Source of the DNA: Scheffersomyces stipitis CBS 6054
Lineage: Eukaryota > Ascomycota > Pichiomycetes > Serinales > Debaryomycetaceae
Direction: 5' to 3'
DNA length: 64,000 nt
Assembly: GCF_000209165.1 (NCBI RefSeq)
Contig: NC_009044.1
Location: 1,488,001 to 1,552,000 of the forward strand
This document shows, one piece after another, positions 9,871 to 19,590 of this stretch. Position 1 is the stretch's first letter, and every line of letters starts with the position of its first letter. A model generated the notes under the pieces. The model saw nothing but the letters and a program-made list of their open reading frames with translations. It ran no database searches and had not been told where the DNA came from. The position numbers were made by a program, and so were the translations under genes.

Positions 9871-10672
9871 GAATTGTTCGCTTATCTAAAGTATTGAAAA
9901 TGATATTAGGTTTGGATTAAGTAAATGAATTGATGCAGTAGGTCCATCTGGATACTGTGGACTAGTCTGGGTTTCTGTGTAAGGATAGTCGGCGAATTGG
10001 TCTCAGATAGTGGAGTTCATATCCACTATTTGGAGCTTATGTATGAGGTTGAGAAATCTGATAAAAAAAGATACGGTGAAAACGTGAAAATGCACAAAAA
10101 TTGACTGAACGAGAACTTCAATGTCAATAAAAGGATTAAGCAATTGAGAATGGCGATATCGACAACTTTAAGACCTTTGGGGTATACTAATGGATTCTGG
10201 AAGATTCTCGTTTTTGTTAGTCGAGCCAACAATTTGATGATATGATAATCCTGTACATATACATAATACCAATATGGGCTTTACAGATGGACTTGGAACC
10301 AAGAACTAGAAAGTGACGAAGAATTGTAGGAATGGAGGCTTGAAATAAAAGCAAACGTAGCAGAATGAATAGAAAGAGAATCTTGAAAAAGCAGGAAAGT
10401 GTAGGATTCAAAACCATGAAAGAAATGCAGAGTATAAAGACGTAGACCTACTTCAAGAGCAGATTTGGTCTAGTAGCAATATTGTACAAGTCATTGTATT
10501 AATACTATAAATATTCTATAAAGTACTCAAATCTAAGACGTTGGGAATTGTGGAATGAGCTCAAGCGATTACTTCACAATTATCCAATTATCCGGAATGC
10601 TTCGACGGCCGAAAAGCTTACTGTGTGGATGACTTTTGTCATGAAGGTTGGAATCATAAGTGTAGTCCAGAT
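9871..10672. other. SSN3 upstream region
   Basis: An 800-bp spacer between the SSN3 start and the VPS36 stop on the same strand. Small open frames at 10026-10232 and 10217-10417 are hydrophobic translations of AT-rich DNA without domain content. I see no gene. Confidence 0.5.
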
Positions 10673-12547
10673 TCAAGTTGTGCTCAAGTTCCATTCTGAA
10701 TCTTCAAATCTTTTATGATCGCCTTCTACTCCTAAATGATTTCCTTTCTTGTCCAATTCACCGGATTCGTCTTCTTCGTCCATACCCGAGGAAAACTTGT
10801 TGATGAAGTAAAATGTCCCCGACACACTTTGATCTATTACGACGGTTCCGTTCTCAATACACTTCTCTATTTCTTCAATGGTGATATTATAGGACCAGCC
10901 AAACTTGTCTGAAATCTCAGAGATGTTATTACCCTGGAAGTATCTGTACTCGTCGTTCAAGAACTCGTCCATAAGTCCTAGATTCTGGTTGCGCAACTTG
11001 TTGTACTTGAAGTTGTTCTCGTTTTCGCGTAAACAAGCAAGAATATTCTCTTCATATGTACCAGTCTTGCTTCTGGGAGCCAACACTACTAGTCCTGATT
11101 TTTCGTAGTGCTTCATCCTAATGGGCAACTTCAAGTCTTCGAACTTCTCTATAGCTTTATTAAAGTCCTGAGGGGTCACCAAATCCGCCCCAAACCCTTG
11201 GGTCAATACAAGGTATCTATTGTAATTTGCAAAGAGCTCCTGTGACGTTATCATAGAAGCAGCTCTGGTGAGCTCGTAGTTGACCGAATACTCGCTGATA
11301 TGCCGTGACAACTCGTTGTGATAGAGGCTTGATGCTTTCTTGATATCTAATGGAGGTACTAGTTTGGTACTTGCAGGAAGACTGAAACGAGGGTGTTTCT
11401 TGTCTATGATAAACTTGGTGAAAGAATTGGACAATTTGATCAAATCCTGAGATTTGAACATAAGATTCTCCAAGTCTACTAACGAAGTGCTCAATATGAT
11501 TTCATTCTGCTTTCGTTGTTGTTCGCCTAATTGTACCAATCCATGAATACCAGCTGCTTTTCTGATTGCTGGAGGGGGTAACTTGGGCTGCTGCAACTTC
11601 GTGGCGTTTTGGTTGATAGCTCCTCTGTTTTTCAAGGCTTCCCACTTCAAATTTTCCAAGGCACTCGTCAACCTGGATCCAAATTCCGATTCACCCCCAT
11701 TGCGGAAACTGATCTTTATATACGGTCTACTGTCAGTATACGTTTCAGGCGTATCAAGTTTAAGTCCAAGAGGATTCTCGCTATTAGTCTCGCCCTGTGA
11801 GAGGTTGGACAAGCTTTCACTAATCTTCAACTGTAAGCCTTTGGGAACTACAGACTTCAACTCGGTGCCGCACAACTCGCAGTATTTCATTGATGGATGG
11901 TTGATAAAAGTACATTGAGGACATTGATCGTCCCGTCGATTGCTTTGCAGGGCTAATGAGTCAGTTCGTTCGGCTGAAGTATCAGCCGCTTGAGAAAGTT
12001 CCGAGCTATTGATAGAGTCTAGGGTTCCTTCCGAACCGATGGCAGAGTCTAGGGTTCCTTCTTCTATGATCTTGGTTATGTAAACTCGGTTAGGTCGTAT
12101 ACCACAGGAAACGCATTTGGGCAACTCGTTATCCAAGTCGAAGTCCAGCGATATTGTATTACTATATGAGCAGATTTTGCAGATCCAAGTAATCTGTTTG
12201 GGCTCTTTTGGTTGTTCCTCAAGAGAACTTTCAGTTTCTTTGCCTTTTCCGGAGGTCTTCAAGTATGCTTTGATCTTTGGCGAGGAGCGGAAGAACTTCT
12301 CGATCACCTCGCAGTGCGATATATACGCCAACTCGATGGCTACAGAGTTAGAAGTGACATTGCTGTCGAAGTATATGATTCTCTTGTTGGTCAAATAGAC
12401 AATTCCCTTTTGTCTTGCTAGAATCTTCAGTTTACCCTGGTAGAGACCCACATAGTCTTTGGTGCAGAGAAAGTCCTCGCCATCCTGGAGAATGGGCCGG
12501 TTGGAACGGTTGACGAGAATGGGTTTCCACACATGGAGCCACGACAT
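10673..12547 (-). CDS. VPS36: ESCRT-II subunit Vps36
   Basis: A 624-residue protein when started at the ATG at 12547 (MSWLHVWKP, aligning with the yeast Vps36 N-terminus). An earlier in-frame ATG at 12670 adds 41 atypical residues. Vps36 binds ubiquitin and PI3P on endosomes and builds ESCRT-II with Vps22 and Vps25. The GLUE domain starts at residue 1 (YLTNKRIIYFDSN at 51-63) and is split by zinc fingers, as in baker's yeast: NZF1 with Cys123, 126, 145 and 148, and NZF2 with Cys209, 212, 223 and 226. The C-terminal half carries the EAP30/winged-helix fold (about 390-590). Between the fingers EGTLDS occurs twice ten residues apart, from a 30-bp tandem duplication at the DNA level. Confidence 0.93.
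   Translation of the reverse strand: MSWLHVWKPILVNRSNRPILQDGEDFLCTKDYVGLYQGKLKILARQKGIVYLTNKRIIYFDSNVTSNSVAIELAYISHCEVIEKFFRSSPKIKAYLKTSGKGKETESSLEEQPKEPKQITWICKICSYSNTISLDFDLDNELPKCVSCGIRPNRVYITKIIEEGTLDSAIGSEGTLDSINSSELSQAADTSAERTDSLALQSNRRDDQCPQCTFINHPSMKYCELCGTELKSVVPKGLQLKISESLSNLSQGETNSENPLGLKLDTPETYTDSRPYIKISFRNGGESEFGSRLTSALENLKWEALKNRGAINQNATKLQQPKLPPPAIRKAAGIHGLVQLGEQQRKQNEIILSTSLVDLENLMFKSQDLIKLSNSFTKFIIDKKHPRFSLPASTKLVPPLDIKKASSLYHNELSRHISEYSVNYELTRAASMITSQELFANYNRYLVLTQGFGADLVTPQDFNKAIEKFEDLKLPIRMKHYEKSGLVVLAPRSKTGTYEENILACLRENENNFKYNKLRNQNLGLMDEFLNDEYRYFQGNNISEISDKFGWSYNITIEEIEKCIENGTVVIDQSVSGTFYFINKFSSGMDEEDESGELDKKGNHLGVEGDHKRFEDSEWNLSTT
12014..12060. repeat. 30-bp in-frame tandem duplication inside VPS36
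   Basis: The 17-mer AGAGTCTAGGGTTCCTT occurs at 12014-12030 and again at 12044-12060. The 30-bp period preserves the frame and duplicates EGTLDS in the linker between the two NZF fingers. It looks recent because the copies are identical. Confidence 0.75.
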
Positions 12548-13377
12548 GTGAGGTGCAATTGGTGTGAAGAATGAAAAGAAGAGTATTGTATGGAGATTTT
12601 TCGCATCTTGATATCTTGATTTGCGCACTGATAGGAAGTGTGGAGAGGAATTCGAATGCGAAAATGCCATAAAGAGAAGAAGAAAGCAAGCCGAATGGAG
12701 AGATCAGATCAAGTTATTCATTCAGTATTCAGTATTCAATTCTTCAATTCCTAAGTAAAACGAACCAATGAACATTTTCAACTACTCGGTAGATTTCAGG
12801 GTTAATAATCATTTAAGGGTATATTGATCTGTTTAGTAATGATTTTCATCTAAACTGCTTCAGAAACAGACAGCACATTCACCAGTCTTATTCTGGTAAT
12901 CTGTAATTCGGATATTCTTCTTCGATCATGATGTCAAGTGTATTACTTTTTGTAACTTCTGTGAAATTGTTGGTCTTTGGTTTTTCGCCAATGTTCATTG
13001 ATTTGGTACTAATTACTATTCTATTCAATATGATTACTAGTACATAATCCCAACGGCACTCTTTTATTCTTCTCCTACGGCAGAACGACAAATATGTCTC
13101 GTCTCATTCTGAAATTGGTTAATAAGATTAGCTGCAGACATTGAGTTATAAGGATTAATACCCAGACAATCAAGAAGTTGTCATTCTATTTAGAAATATT
13201 CACTAATCTTCGTTGATTTGATATTATTCATTAATGTTCAGTAATTAATATTGACATTAAATACTATTCCAGATATTCATCAATATCCAGCAATTACTTC
13301 TACATCCTTATGCTATTCCTTTGGGTAAAATATACACTTAGAGACAGAGTCTCATTGCTCTATTAATGTCGCCCGCT
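12548..13377. other. Intergenic region VPS36/INSIG gene
   Basis: A ~830-bp AT-rich spacer holding the VPS36 promoter and the 3' end of the INSIG-like gene. A frame at 12888-13091 opens with TTG and has no recognisable content. I see no gene. Confidence 0.5.
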
Positions 13378-14409
13378 CTAGTGAACGGCAGCCTTGGCTC
13401 CTCCAAACAACCCTCTGCCGATCTTGCCAAAGATGATCAAGCCACAGAAAAAGAAGCTGCACACCCACAACCAGACGGCAATGGAATCTTCCTGTTGCAA
13501 GGAATAGTACTGGTTCACAAAAACATAGTTTTCAAAGTAGACTATTCCACAAGCTGCAAGGGATACGATTGTGCTGGAAAGAAAACCGGACAACGTTCCG
13601 TCCAACAACAACCACAATCCGGGGTTCATCAATGACCAGATGATGGAGACTTGTAAGAAGGAACTCCATTCAATTTTACGGATAGCATAACTGATTCCCA
13701 AAAAGGTGACAGAGGCACGAAGCAAGTCATTAAACAAGTTGGAGTACGTCGTCTGGGCATGGGGAAAAGGGTTGGAAGACAACAATCTCTTGGAGAAATT
13801 TGCAGGCAACACTTTATCCATGATGGGCTGGATCAATCCCATGATCAAACCCTGTACAGTTACGGCAAAGAAAAAGTCAGCTAACTTGACAAAGTCTCCG
13901 TCCACGTTAAAGTAATTGCCCAACTTCAATTTTTCAAGAACACTGAACACAAACACGTTGGTGACTGTCAAAGGGAAATTTGCTAACTCGTTGGTTGCAA
14001 AATGTTGGTAGTTGATGTGTTTCGTGATCTCGTTGTACACAAAAGCAGACAAAGACAAGATGATAACCTTGATGAATACGGGTAATTTGGATAAGCCCTT
14101 CGATTCAACCAAAGTGGCGGGAGCTATGGATGGTGAGCCGCCGCCATTTTGGGATTTAGAATTCGGAGTTTCAAGCTCCTTCTTTAGCAACTGGTTAATG
14201 TCGTAGTCAGAATCATTTACGCTGTTCAAGTTAAGCAACGAGTTATCATTGTAGATTCCATAGAGCGAAGGCTTGGTCAAATTGACGACTGAGTCAGTTC
14301 TATCGATTCGCGGAGTCGACGCGCCAGAATTATTGGCCGACGCGGTGGAAGAAGATGCCATGTTCTTAAGATTTGTATGGGAAATTGCCGTTCTTCTGGG
14401 ATCTGTCAT
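13378..14409 (-). CDS. NSG1: INSIG-family ER membrane protein (Nsg1/Nsg2-like)
   Basis: A 343-residue protein. The N-terminal ~110 residues are Ser/Thr/Asn-rich and cytosolic-looking. Then come about six hydrophobic spans: LPVFIKVIILSLSAFVY (~108-125), LTVTNVFVFSVL, FFFAVTVQGLIMGLIQP (~178-195), LRASVTFLGISYAI, LQVSIIWSLMNPGLWLLLDGTLSGF (~252-278) and VWLWVCSFFFCGLIIFG near the C-terminus. The GLIQPIMD and WSLMNPGLWLLLDGT segments match the INSIG family. Yeast Nsg1 and Nsg2 bind and stabilise HMG-CoA reductase in the ER, linking this gene to sterol control. Nsg1 and Nsg2 are not separable here, so the symbol is tentative. A CACGTG lies about 210 bp upstream. Confidence 0.82.
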   Translation of the reverse strand: MTDPRRTAISHTNLKNMASSSTASANNSGASTPRIDRTDSVVNLTKPSLYGIYNDNSLLNLNSVNDSDYDINQLLKKELETPNSKSQNGGGSPSIAPATLVESKGLSKLPVFIKVIILSLSAFVYNEITKHINYQHFATNELANFPLTVTNVFVFSVLEKLKLGNYFNVDGDFVKLADFFFAVTVQGLIMGLIQPIMDKVLPANFSKRLLSSNPFPHAQTTYSNLFNDLLRASVTFLGISYAIRKIEWSSFLQVSIIWSLMNPGLWLLLDGTLSGFLSSTIVSLAACGIVYFENYVFVNQYYSLQQEDSIAVWLWVCSFFFCGLIIFGKIGRGLFGGAKAAVH

Positions 14410-15285
14410 TGTGAAAATTGAAATAATTTAAAAACGGAAAAGGTCAAGATCCACTAAAACGACTATGGACAAATGTAAAGATGTAAAGAATGCTATGTTT
14501 ACGAGAATTGGGCTCGTGAATTTTGATCTGTTTAGCTTTTGTAATGCTAAGATTTAATGGGTTTGAAAAATCTGCCAGATGAGACTAGAAAAGTTGAAAA
14601 AGACTAAATTTAGACGGAAACACGTGATCCACTGCAACAATGTCAAAATTAACAAGAATGCCGCTAGTAATCTCTAGAAGTGAATCTGTAAACCTTTCTG
14701 TAGTGAAAGAAAAGTGGTGACCATTAAATCTTGTGAGTACAGCAGAATTGGAATTTTCGTATTTCTTGTTTGGTCACGGGAGTAACGGCATGTGATATTA
14801 GTCTTTGTCGTCGTATAGCGTGGTCTGATTGTGCAATATACGAGTTAAAAGAAGTGGGAAACAGAGGTTTATTTTGCTTCTCTACCCGAGAGGACGAATA
14901 TGCTACCTATGTAACCTAATTATTTTTCCTTGTGGTTATAATGCTAAGGATTGTCGGTATTCCTGCTTAGTTGATTCTCCACATTTCAAGATTTTGTATA
15001 TGCAGGTTACTAACATAACAAGGTCCTTGGGTAGGCTACGTTGAAAAGGCGAACCAGCCAGTTAAAAGACCAACAAGAGCCCTGCTGCTACCATGAGAAA
15101 TATCAGATATGATTCATATAGTTTAATATTTAGACATCTCTTCTAAATTGTCTTTTTCATCAACTAACATGATTTTGATATTATCACGTGACCCAACACT
15201 ACAAAGCGCAGGATGTACTTGTAAAGTCTAGATACAAAACAAACATAGATTATTTTTCAGGTTGTTCCCTAATAACATACTAGAT
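14410..15285. promoter_or_regulatory. Divergent promoter INSIG gene/TFC4
   Basis: An 876-bp divergent intergenic region with two E-boxes: CACGTG at 14621-14626 nearer the INSIG gene, and TCACGTGAC at 15184-15192 nearer TFC4. An isolated TACTAAC at about 15008 has no matching donor. No gene is seen. Confidence 0.55.
15184..15192. promoter_or_regulatory. TCACGTGAC element (Cbf1/bHLH type) before TFC4
   Basis: Nine-base E-box TCACGTGAC, 93 nt upstream of the TFC4 ATG. The same nonamer lies at nearly the same distance from the APL5 ATG. Cbf1 is the best-known yeast factor for this core; the binder is inferred. Confidence 0.55.
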
Positions 15286-18228
15286 ATGTCTTCCAACGTG
15301 TTTGAGACCAACGAGGGAGCTGAACATGTCAACGAAGCCAATCGTGTTGTACGAGATGCTGAGTCCGACGACGAAGAGGAAGAAATGGAAGATGCCATGG
15401 ATATTGAACGTGATGAACAGGTAGATGCTTTGATAGAAGGTTTTGGAATTGACTCTGATGATGAAGACGAAGACGATGGCGCTCTTTTTCTTTCCTCGTC
15501 TGAGGATGATTTCGGACTGGACGGCGAGCCAATTGAAGATGACTATAATGAAGACTATAATCTACGTGATGCTTTGAGAAGCGCTGGGAACTTCAAAGTA
15601 AGGAAGAAGAAGTCTACGGCTAAATCATTTTACAGGCGTAAAGTAACTCAGAGTGAAAACAGGGATTTGGATCCGGAGGTTAGGCTGTATATGTCGCAGG
15701 CTAACGAAGCATTTGCACACAACGACTATCAAGTTGCTCGCAACCTCTACCTTGAAGTCGTCAGATTAGATAAAAAGAATTACAACGCCTACAAGACATT
15801 GGGAGAGATTTCTCAACATCAGGGCAAGTTGAATCAATGCTGTAGCTACTGGTTTATTGCAGCTAACTTGCGGCCCTGGGATAGTAAATTCTGGGGCGAT
15901 GTAGCTGAACTTAGTACTCAATTGGGTCATACTGACCAAGCGTTATTTTGCTATAATAGGGCCATCTCTTCTGAGCATAAGAAAAGTGCACGATTCATCC
16001 TTCAAAGAGCCCTTGTATACAAGGAAATCAAGCAATTTGGGCGGGCTTTGGAAGGATTCCAGCGAGTGAGACAGCAATATCCCACTGATGCTTCTATTGT
16101 GAAAAACTTAGCTGCGGTGTATGTAGAGCAGAAACGGTTGAACGATGCTATCAATTTGTATATGCGCATTCTCGACAGCAACATCCATCCAAATCCACAG
16201 AACAAGCAAAAGTATCCTAAATTCACGTGGGCAGAGTTGAACATTCTCTTGGAGTTGTATGTTCAACAGCATTCGTGGCGTGTTGCAATAAAGGTCACTA
16301 GGCTTGCCGCTAGATGGATCCAGGGTCGTGAAAAGGAGACATGGTGGGATGAGAATGACGACGACAGCGAATTCGACCCCAAACGCAGAAATGAGGTTAT
16401 AGACAAGTTGACCGATACCGCGAAGAAGGCAGAAGCCAAGGAGAAACCCTTTGAGTTGCCCATCGATATCCGCTATAAGATTGGAATCTTACGCCTAGGT
16501 TTGGATCAACGAGATGAAGCTTTGCATCATTTCGAGTTCTTGCTAGACGAACAACTGGAGATCCCTGACTTGTTGAAAGAGACTGGTAAGGCATTGGAAG
16601 AGAACGGGTACCATGAGGAAGCCCTTCAATTCTTGACAAGGGCTATTTTTCCAGAAGATACTGGGGAGCAACTTGAACTAGTCAATCTTCTAGGGAAGTG
16701 TTATTTAGAAATTGGAGACTACAGTCAAGCCAAGAGTGCCTACACCGACCTTCTTACACAAGATTCGAAGAATTTAGACTACAAGTTGGCTCTAGCTGAA
16801 GCCCTCTACCATCTTGGAGAAGAAGTAGATTCGAAGAAATTATTAGTAGAAGTCTCAAAGGAGAGCCACAAGCTGCTCCTGGATGTAAATGATGAACTAG
16901 ATAAGTCTGCTGAAGAGAGTTTGTCATTGATCAAGTCCCTGAAGTTTATCAGATCCAAGACAGCAAAGCTCACAGATCAAGAGAAACTCGAAATAGAAAA
17001 CCATGCCAAACGAAGAGTGCTAGAGATCTACAGACGTATGGAAAGACTCGAAGAGTCTACTATAAATGGTGATGAAGTAGCCATAAGTGCATGGATGCAA
17101 TTAGCTTCTCAGTTGGTGGATATGTTCATGAGTGTTCGGAGTTTCTTTCCCCGTGACAAGAATCGTACTTTCAAGGGTATTGTTCTCTATCGTAGAAAGA
17201 AGCAGATGGGCATTGACGAGAAGTTGGCTAGAGTATACAACTTGTACGAAGGTATAACCAATGACGAGAACTACTCCAGGCAGTTCTTGACTTCCAAGAC
17301 TGAGTACCGTGGTTTAAACTACGACCAGTGGTTTGTCATTTTCCTTCAGTATGTAATCTATGTGTCGAAGTTCGATCACAACACGGAGTATGCCAACGAA
17401 ATTGTAGAAGTTGCAATGTCTGTCAGTGTCTTTGTTCAGGACAAGAACAAGGAAGCATTGTTGCGAATCTTGAAGTTGAAGTTTGGCATTGAACGCAGCG
17501 AGGCTAGTTCCACAGTAACGACATTTGTCAGGTTTTTCCTTATATCCAACCAGTTCTCTCCCTTCGTGTATAAGTTTTTCATCTGTTGCTTTGCCTCGGG
17601 AATCAAATTCTGGGAAACGTTCACCAACTACAACCACCAGAAGTTTTTCTTGCGTCAGTTGAAGGCTCACGACTCTATTATCCTCAACAAAAAAATCACA
17701 GGCATGGCTACGATCACTGCTGATTTGAAGGATACTACACTTCCTAAAGAGCACCCTGACCTTTTGTATGTGTATGCTAATTTGCTAGGAGGGAGCAGAA
17801 GTTATGTCTCCTCAGTTGTGTACTTGAATCGTGCCTATAGGCACTACGACAGAGATCCGATGATTTGCTTGGTGTTGGGACTAGCCCATGTGCACAGGTC
17901 TATGCAGAGACTCAGCTCAAACAGACATATCCAACTCTTGCAAGGAATAAGTTATGTGTTGGAATACAGAGATCACCGAAAACACAATTCCACCTCCTAT
18001 GAGTTGCAGGAGATCGAGTACAACTTTGGAAGACTCTTCCACATGTTGGGGTTGAGCTCGTTGGCCGTTAACCATTACAATAAGGTTTTGGAGTATCATG
18101 ACGAATTGTCTGAAGATCCAACTTATGATTTGTCTGTTGATGCAGCGTACAACTTGACGTTAATCTACAATATTAATGGTAACACCCAATTGGCAAGACG
18201 CTTGATGGAGAAGTATTTGACAGTGTAA
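15286..18228 (+). CDS. TFC4: TFIIIC subunit tau131 (Tfc4), TPR protein
   Basis: A 980-residue protein from the ATG at 15286 (MSSNVFETNEG); the frame extends 24 nt further to a TTG, which I reject as start. Tfc4 is the TFIIIC subunit that contacts TFIIIB (Brf1 and Bdp1) and places Pol III on tRNA and 5S genes. The N-terminus is strongly acidic (about 25-85, long D/E runs), then a basic linker (KVRKKKSTAKSFYRRK), then DPEVRLYMSQANEAF opening a tetratricopeptide array (about 125-300). A charged central spacer follows (WWDENDDDSEFDPKRR), then a second TPR array (from ~395) and a C-terminal TPR block (LARRLMEKYL). The order and length match yeast Tfc4 (1025 residues). Confidence 0.93.
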   Translation: MSSNVFETNEGAEHVNEANRVVRDAESDDEEEEMEDAMDIERDEQVDALIEGFGIDSDDEDEDDGALFLSSSEDDFGLDGEPIEDDYNEDYNLRDALRSAGNFKVRKKKSTAKSFYRRKVTQSENRDLDPEVRLYMSQANEAFAHNDYQVARNLYLEVVRLDKKNYNAYKTLGEISQHQGKLNQCCSYWFIAANLRPWDSKFWGDVAELSTQLGHTDQALFCYNRAISSEHKKSARFILQRALVYKEIKQFGRALEGFQRVRQQYPTDASIVKNLAAVYVEQKRLNDAINLYMRILDSNIHPNPQNKQKYPKFTWAELNILLELYVQQHSWRVAIKVTRLAARWIQGREKETWWDENDDDSEFDPKRRNEVIDKLTDTAKKAEAKEKPFELPIDIRYKIGILRLGLDQRDEALHHFEFLLDEQLEIPDLLKETGKALEENGYHEEALQFLTRAIFPEDTGEQLELVNLLGKCYLEIGDYSQAKSAYTDLLTQDSKNLDYKLALAEALYHLGEEVDSKKLLVEVSKESHKLLLDVNDELDKSAEESLSLIKSLKFIRSKTAKLTDQEKLEIENHAKRRVLEIYRRMERLEESTINGDEVAISAWMQLASQLVDMFMSVRSFFPRDKNRTFKGIVLYRRKKQMGIDEKLARVYNLYEGITNDENYSRQFLTSKTEYRGLNYDQWFVIFLQYVIYVSKFDHNTEYANEIVEVAMSVSVFVQDKNKEALLRILKLKFGIERSEASSTVTTFVRFFLISNQFSPFVYKFFICCFASGIKFWETFTNYNHQKFFLRQLKAHDSIILNKKITGMATITADLKDTTLPKEHPDLLYVYANLLGGSRSYVSSVVYLNRAYRHYDRDPMICLVLGLAHVHRSMQRLSSNRHIQLLQGISYVLEYRDHRKHNSTSYELQEIEYNFGRLFHMLGLSSLAVNHYNKVLEYHDELSEDPTYDLSVDAAYNLTLIYNINGNTQLARRLMEKYLTV

Positions 18229-18582
18229 TCTAGTAAAATTGATGTGTAAAGTAGCAAGGTTGTTGATTAATTTTAATATCGTATAGAGACAGCATAATAT
18301 ACTAAAGTACATTACAGTATAAGACATTACAAGAAGAAATTAGTGACAGAATTCAAAATGAACTTAGTAGAGCTATGAGTAGCTTAATGAATATTGTTTC
18401 AAAGTACATAGTATGAAGCTAGAATTAAATAAGGCGTATGATAGCGTTATTGTAGTGATAGCATTATATGGATTGCAAAATCTTGACTGCGCTACCATGT
18501 TTCAACATCGCTATACCAAAAATGAGATGCCATTTTTCTACTTACTCTTGTTCTTCAATTCTTCGTCCAAATAATAAGAGAC
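18229..18582. other. TFC4/POP5 intergenic region
   Basis: A 354-bp AT-rich spacer between co-directional genes. No gene is seen. Confidence 0.5.
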
Positions 18583-19110
18583 ATGGTCAGGCTCAAGCAA
18601 AGATACATACTATTTGACATTCTATATCCGCCCTCGGTTGAATCGTCCGAATCGGCAGAATTTAGCGTTTCTGAATCTTCTGCACTTCTCACATTGCATC
18701 AGACATCGCCAGCTTCCATAAACCATCGTACACTAGTTCATGCCATTCGTAAGTCGATACAGGAGCACTATGGCGATTTCGGAGCAGGATCGGCGGGTCT
18801 TCTGGTTTCTATCAAATATTTCAGCAACAAGACTTCTACAGGCATTATACGATGTGGTAGACTGACTTTTCATACAGTAATAGGTGCGCTTTCATTGATA
18901 GACAGTATAGAAGGCAATCAGCTAATAATCCGATGTATCCATGTGAGTGGCACCATCAAGAAATGCGAGGAGTACTCGATACGAAGAAGCCGTGACCTCA
19001 TGCGGTTGATAAGCAAAGACACGACGAGAAAGAAGGAAGAGTATGTGAACTCGTTAGACCTACAGGCTGACGAGTTTGAGACCGTTGAACCGGATCTAGA
19101 TATGGATTGA
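18583..19110 (+). CDS. POP5: RNase P/MRP subunit Pop5
   Basis: A 175-residue protein, matching the family size. It begins MVRLKQRYILFDILYP, the characteristic Pop5/Rpp14 N-terminus (V-R-x-K-x-R-Y). The RNP-like fold follows with 'FGAGSAGLLVSIKYFSNKTSTGIIRC' and 'RLIIRCIHVSGTIKKCEEYSIRRSRDLM' regions typical of Pop5 (IRHVSGTI motif). Pop5 is an essential protein shared by nuclear RNase P (tRNA 5' processing) and RNase MRP (rRNA processing). The C-terminal ~30 residues are acidic. Confidence 0.92.
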   Translation: MVRLKQRYILFDILYPPSVESSESAEFSVSESSALLTLHQTSPASINHRTLVHAIRKSIQEHYGDFGAGSAGLLVSIKYFSNKTSTGIIRCGRLTFHTVIGALSLIDSIEGNQLIIRCIHVSGTIKKCEEYSIRRSRDLMRLISKDTTRKKEEYVNSLDLQADEFETVEPDLDMD

Positions 19111-19590
19111 AAGGAATAGAATGCTTAGCGGACATGACACTCTTATTAGAGAAACAGAGAAGTGTACATACGCTACAATCAATAGGTGTAGGTGATATCA
19201 GAGAAACCCACTGAGGTGGTTGTAATATCGTCATTATTAGCACTAATTGGTAAGTGAGAGCACATAGAGAACTGAAATATTAGTGATTAATATACGACAA
19301 AATTTCACTAAATAACCAATTTAAATATATTTATTTCTTCTTCGCTTTTTATTATGTCTTTGTCACTATCCGTTGCAACTTTACAAGCTTGTTTTGGAAT
19401 AACCATTCAATAGTACATTCTTATATTGTTTAGGGTTTGCATACCTGTAAGCGAATATTTGGATGCGCTTACAGAAACTATATTGAGCCATAACGATATT
19501 TTCACTTTTCATCCAGCACATTTATCCAACTAACACCAGACTTTCCTTATTGTTTGTTGACCCATATCCCCCTGTTCTACTACTTGTACA
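19111..19590. promoter_or_regulatory. THI6 upstream region
   Basis: A 480-bp AT-rich spacer that holds the inverted repeat described separately at 19445-19474. No gene is seen. Confidence 0.5.
19445..19474. promoter_or_regulatory. 9-bp inverted repeat upstream of THI6
   Basis: CTGTAAGCG (19445-19453) and CGCTTACAG (19466-19474) are exact reverse complements separated by 12 nt, 116 nt before the THI6 ATG. CTGTAAGCGCTTA upstream of MET13 (28854-28866) carries the same half-sites. It is probably a dimeric transcription factor site; the factor is unknown. Confidence 0.5.

Noticed and set aside
12888..13091. 67-codon minus-strand frame
   Set aside because: TTG start in AT-rich spacer without homology.
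15008..15014. TACTAAC upstream of TFC4
   Set aside because: No GTATGT-type donor precedes it in the leader, and TFC4 coding starts cleanly at 15286.
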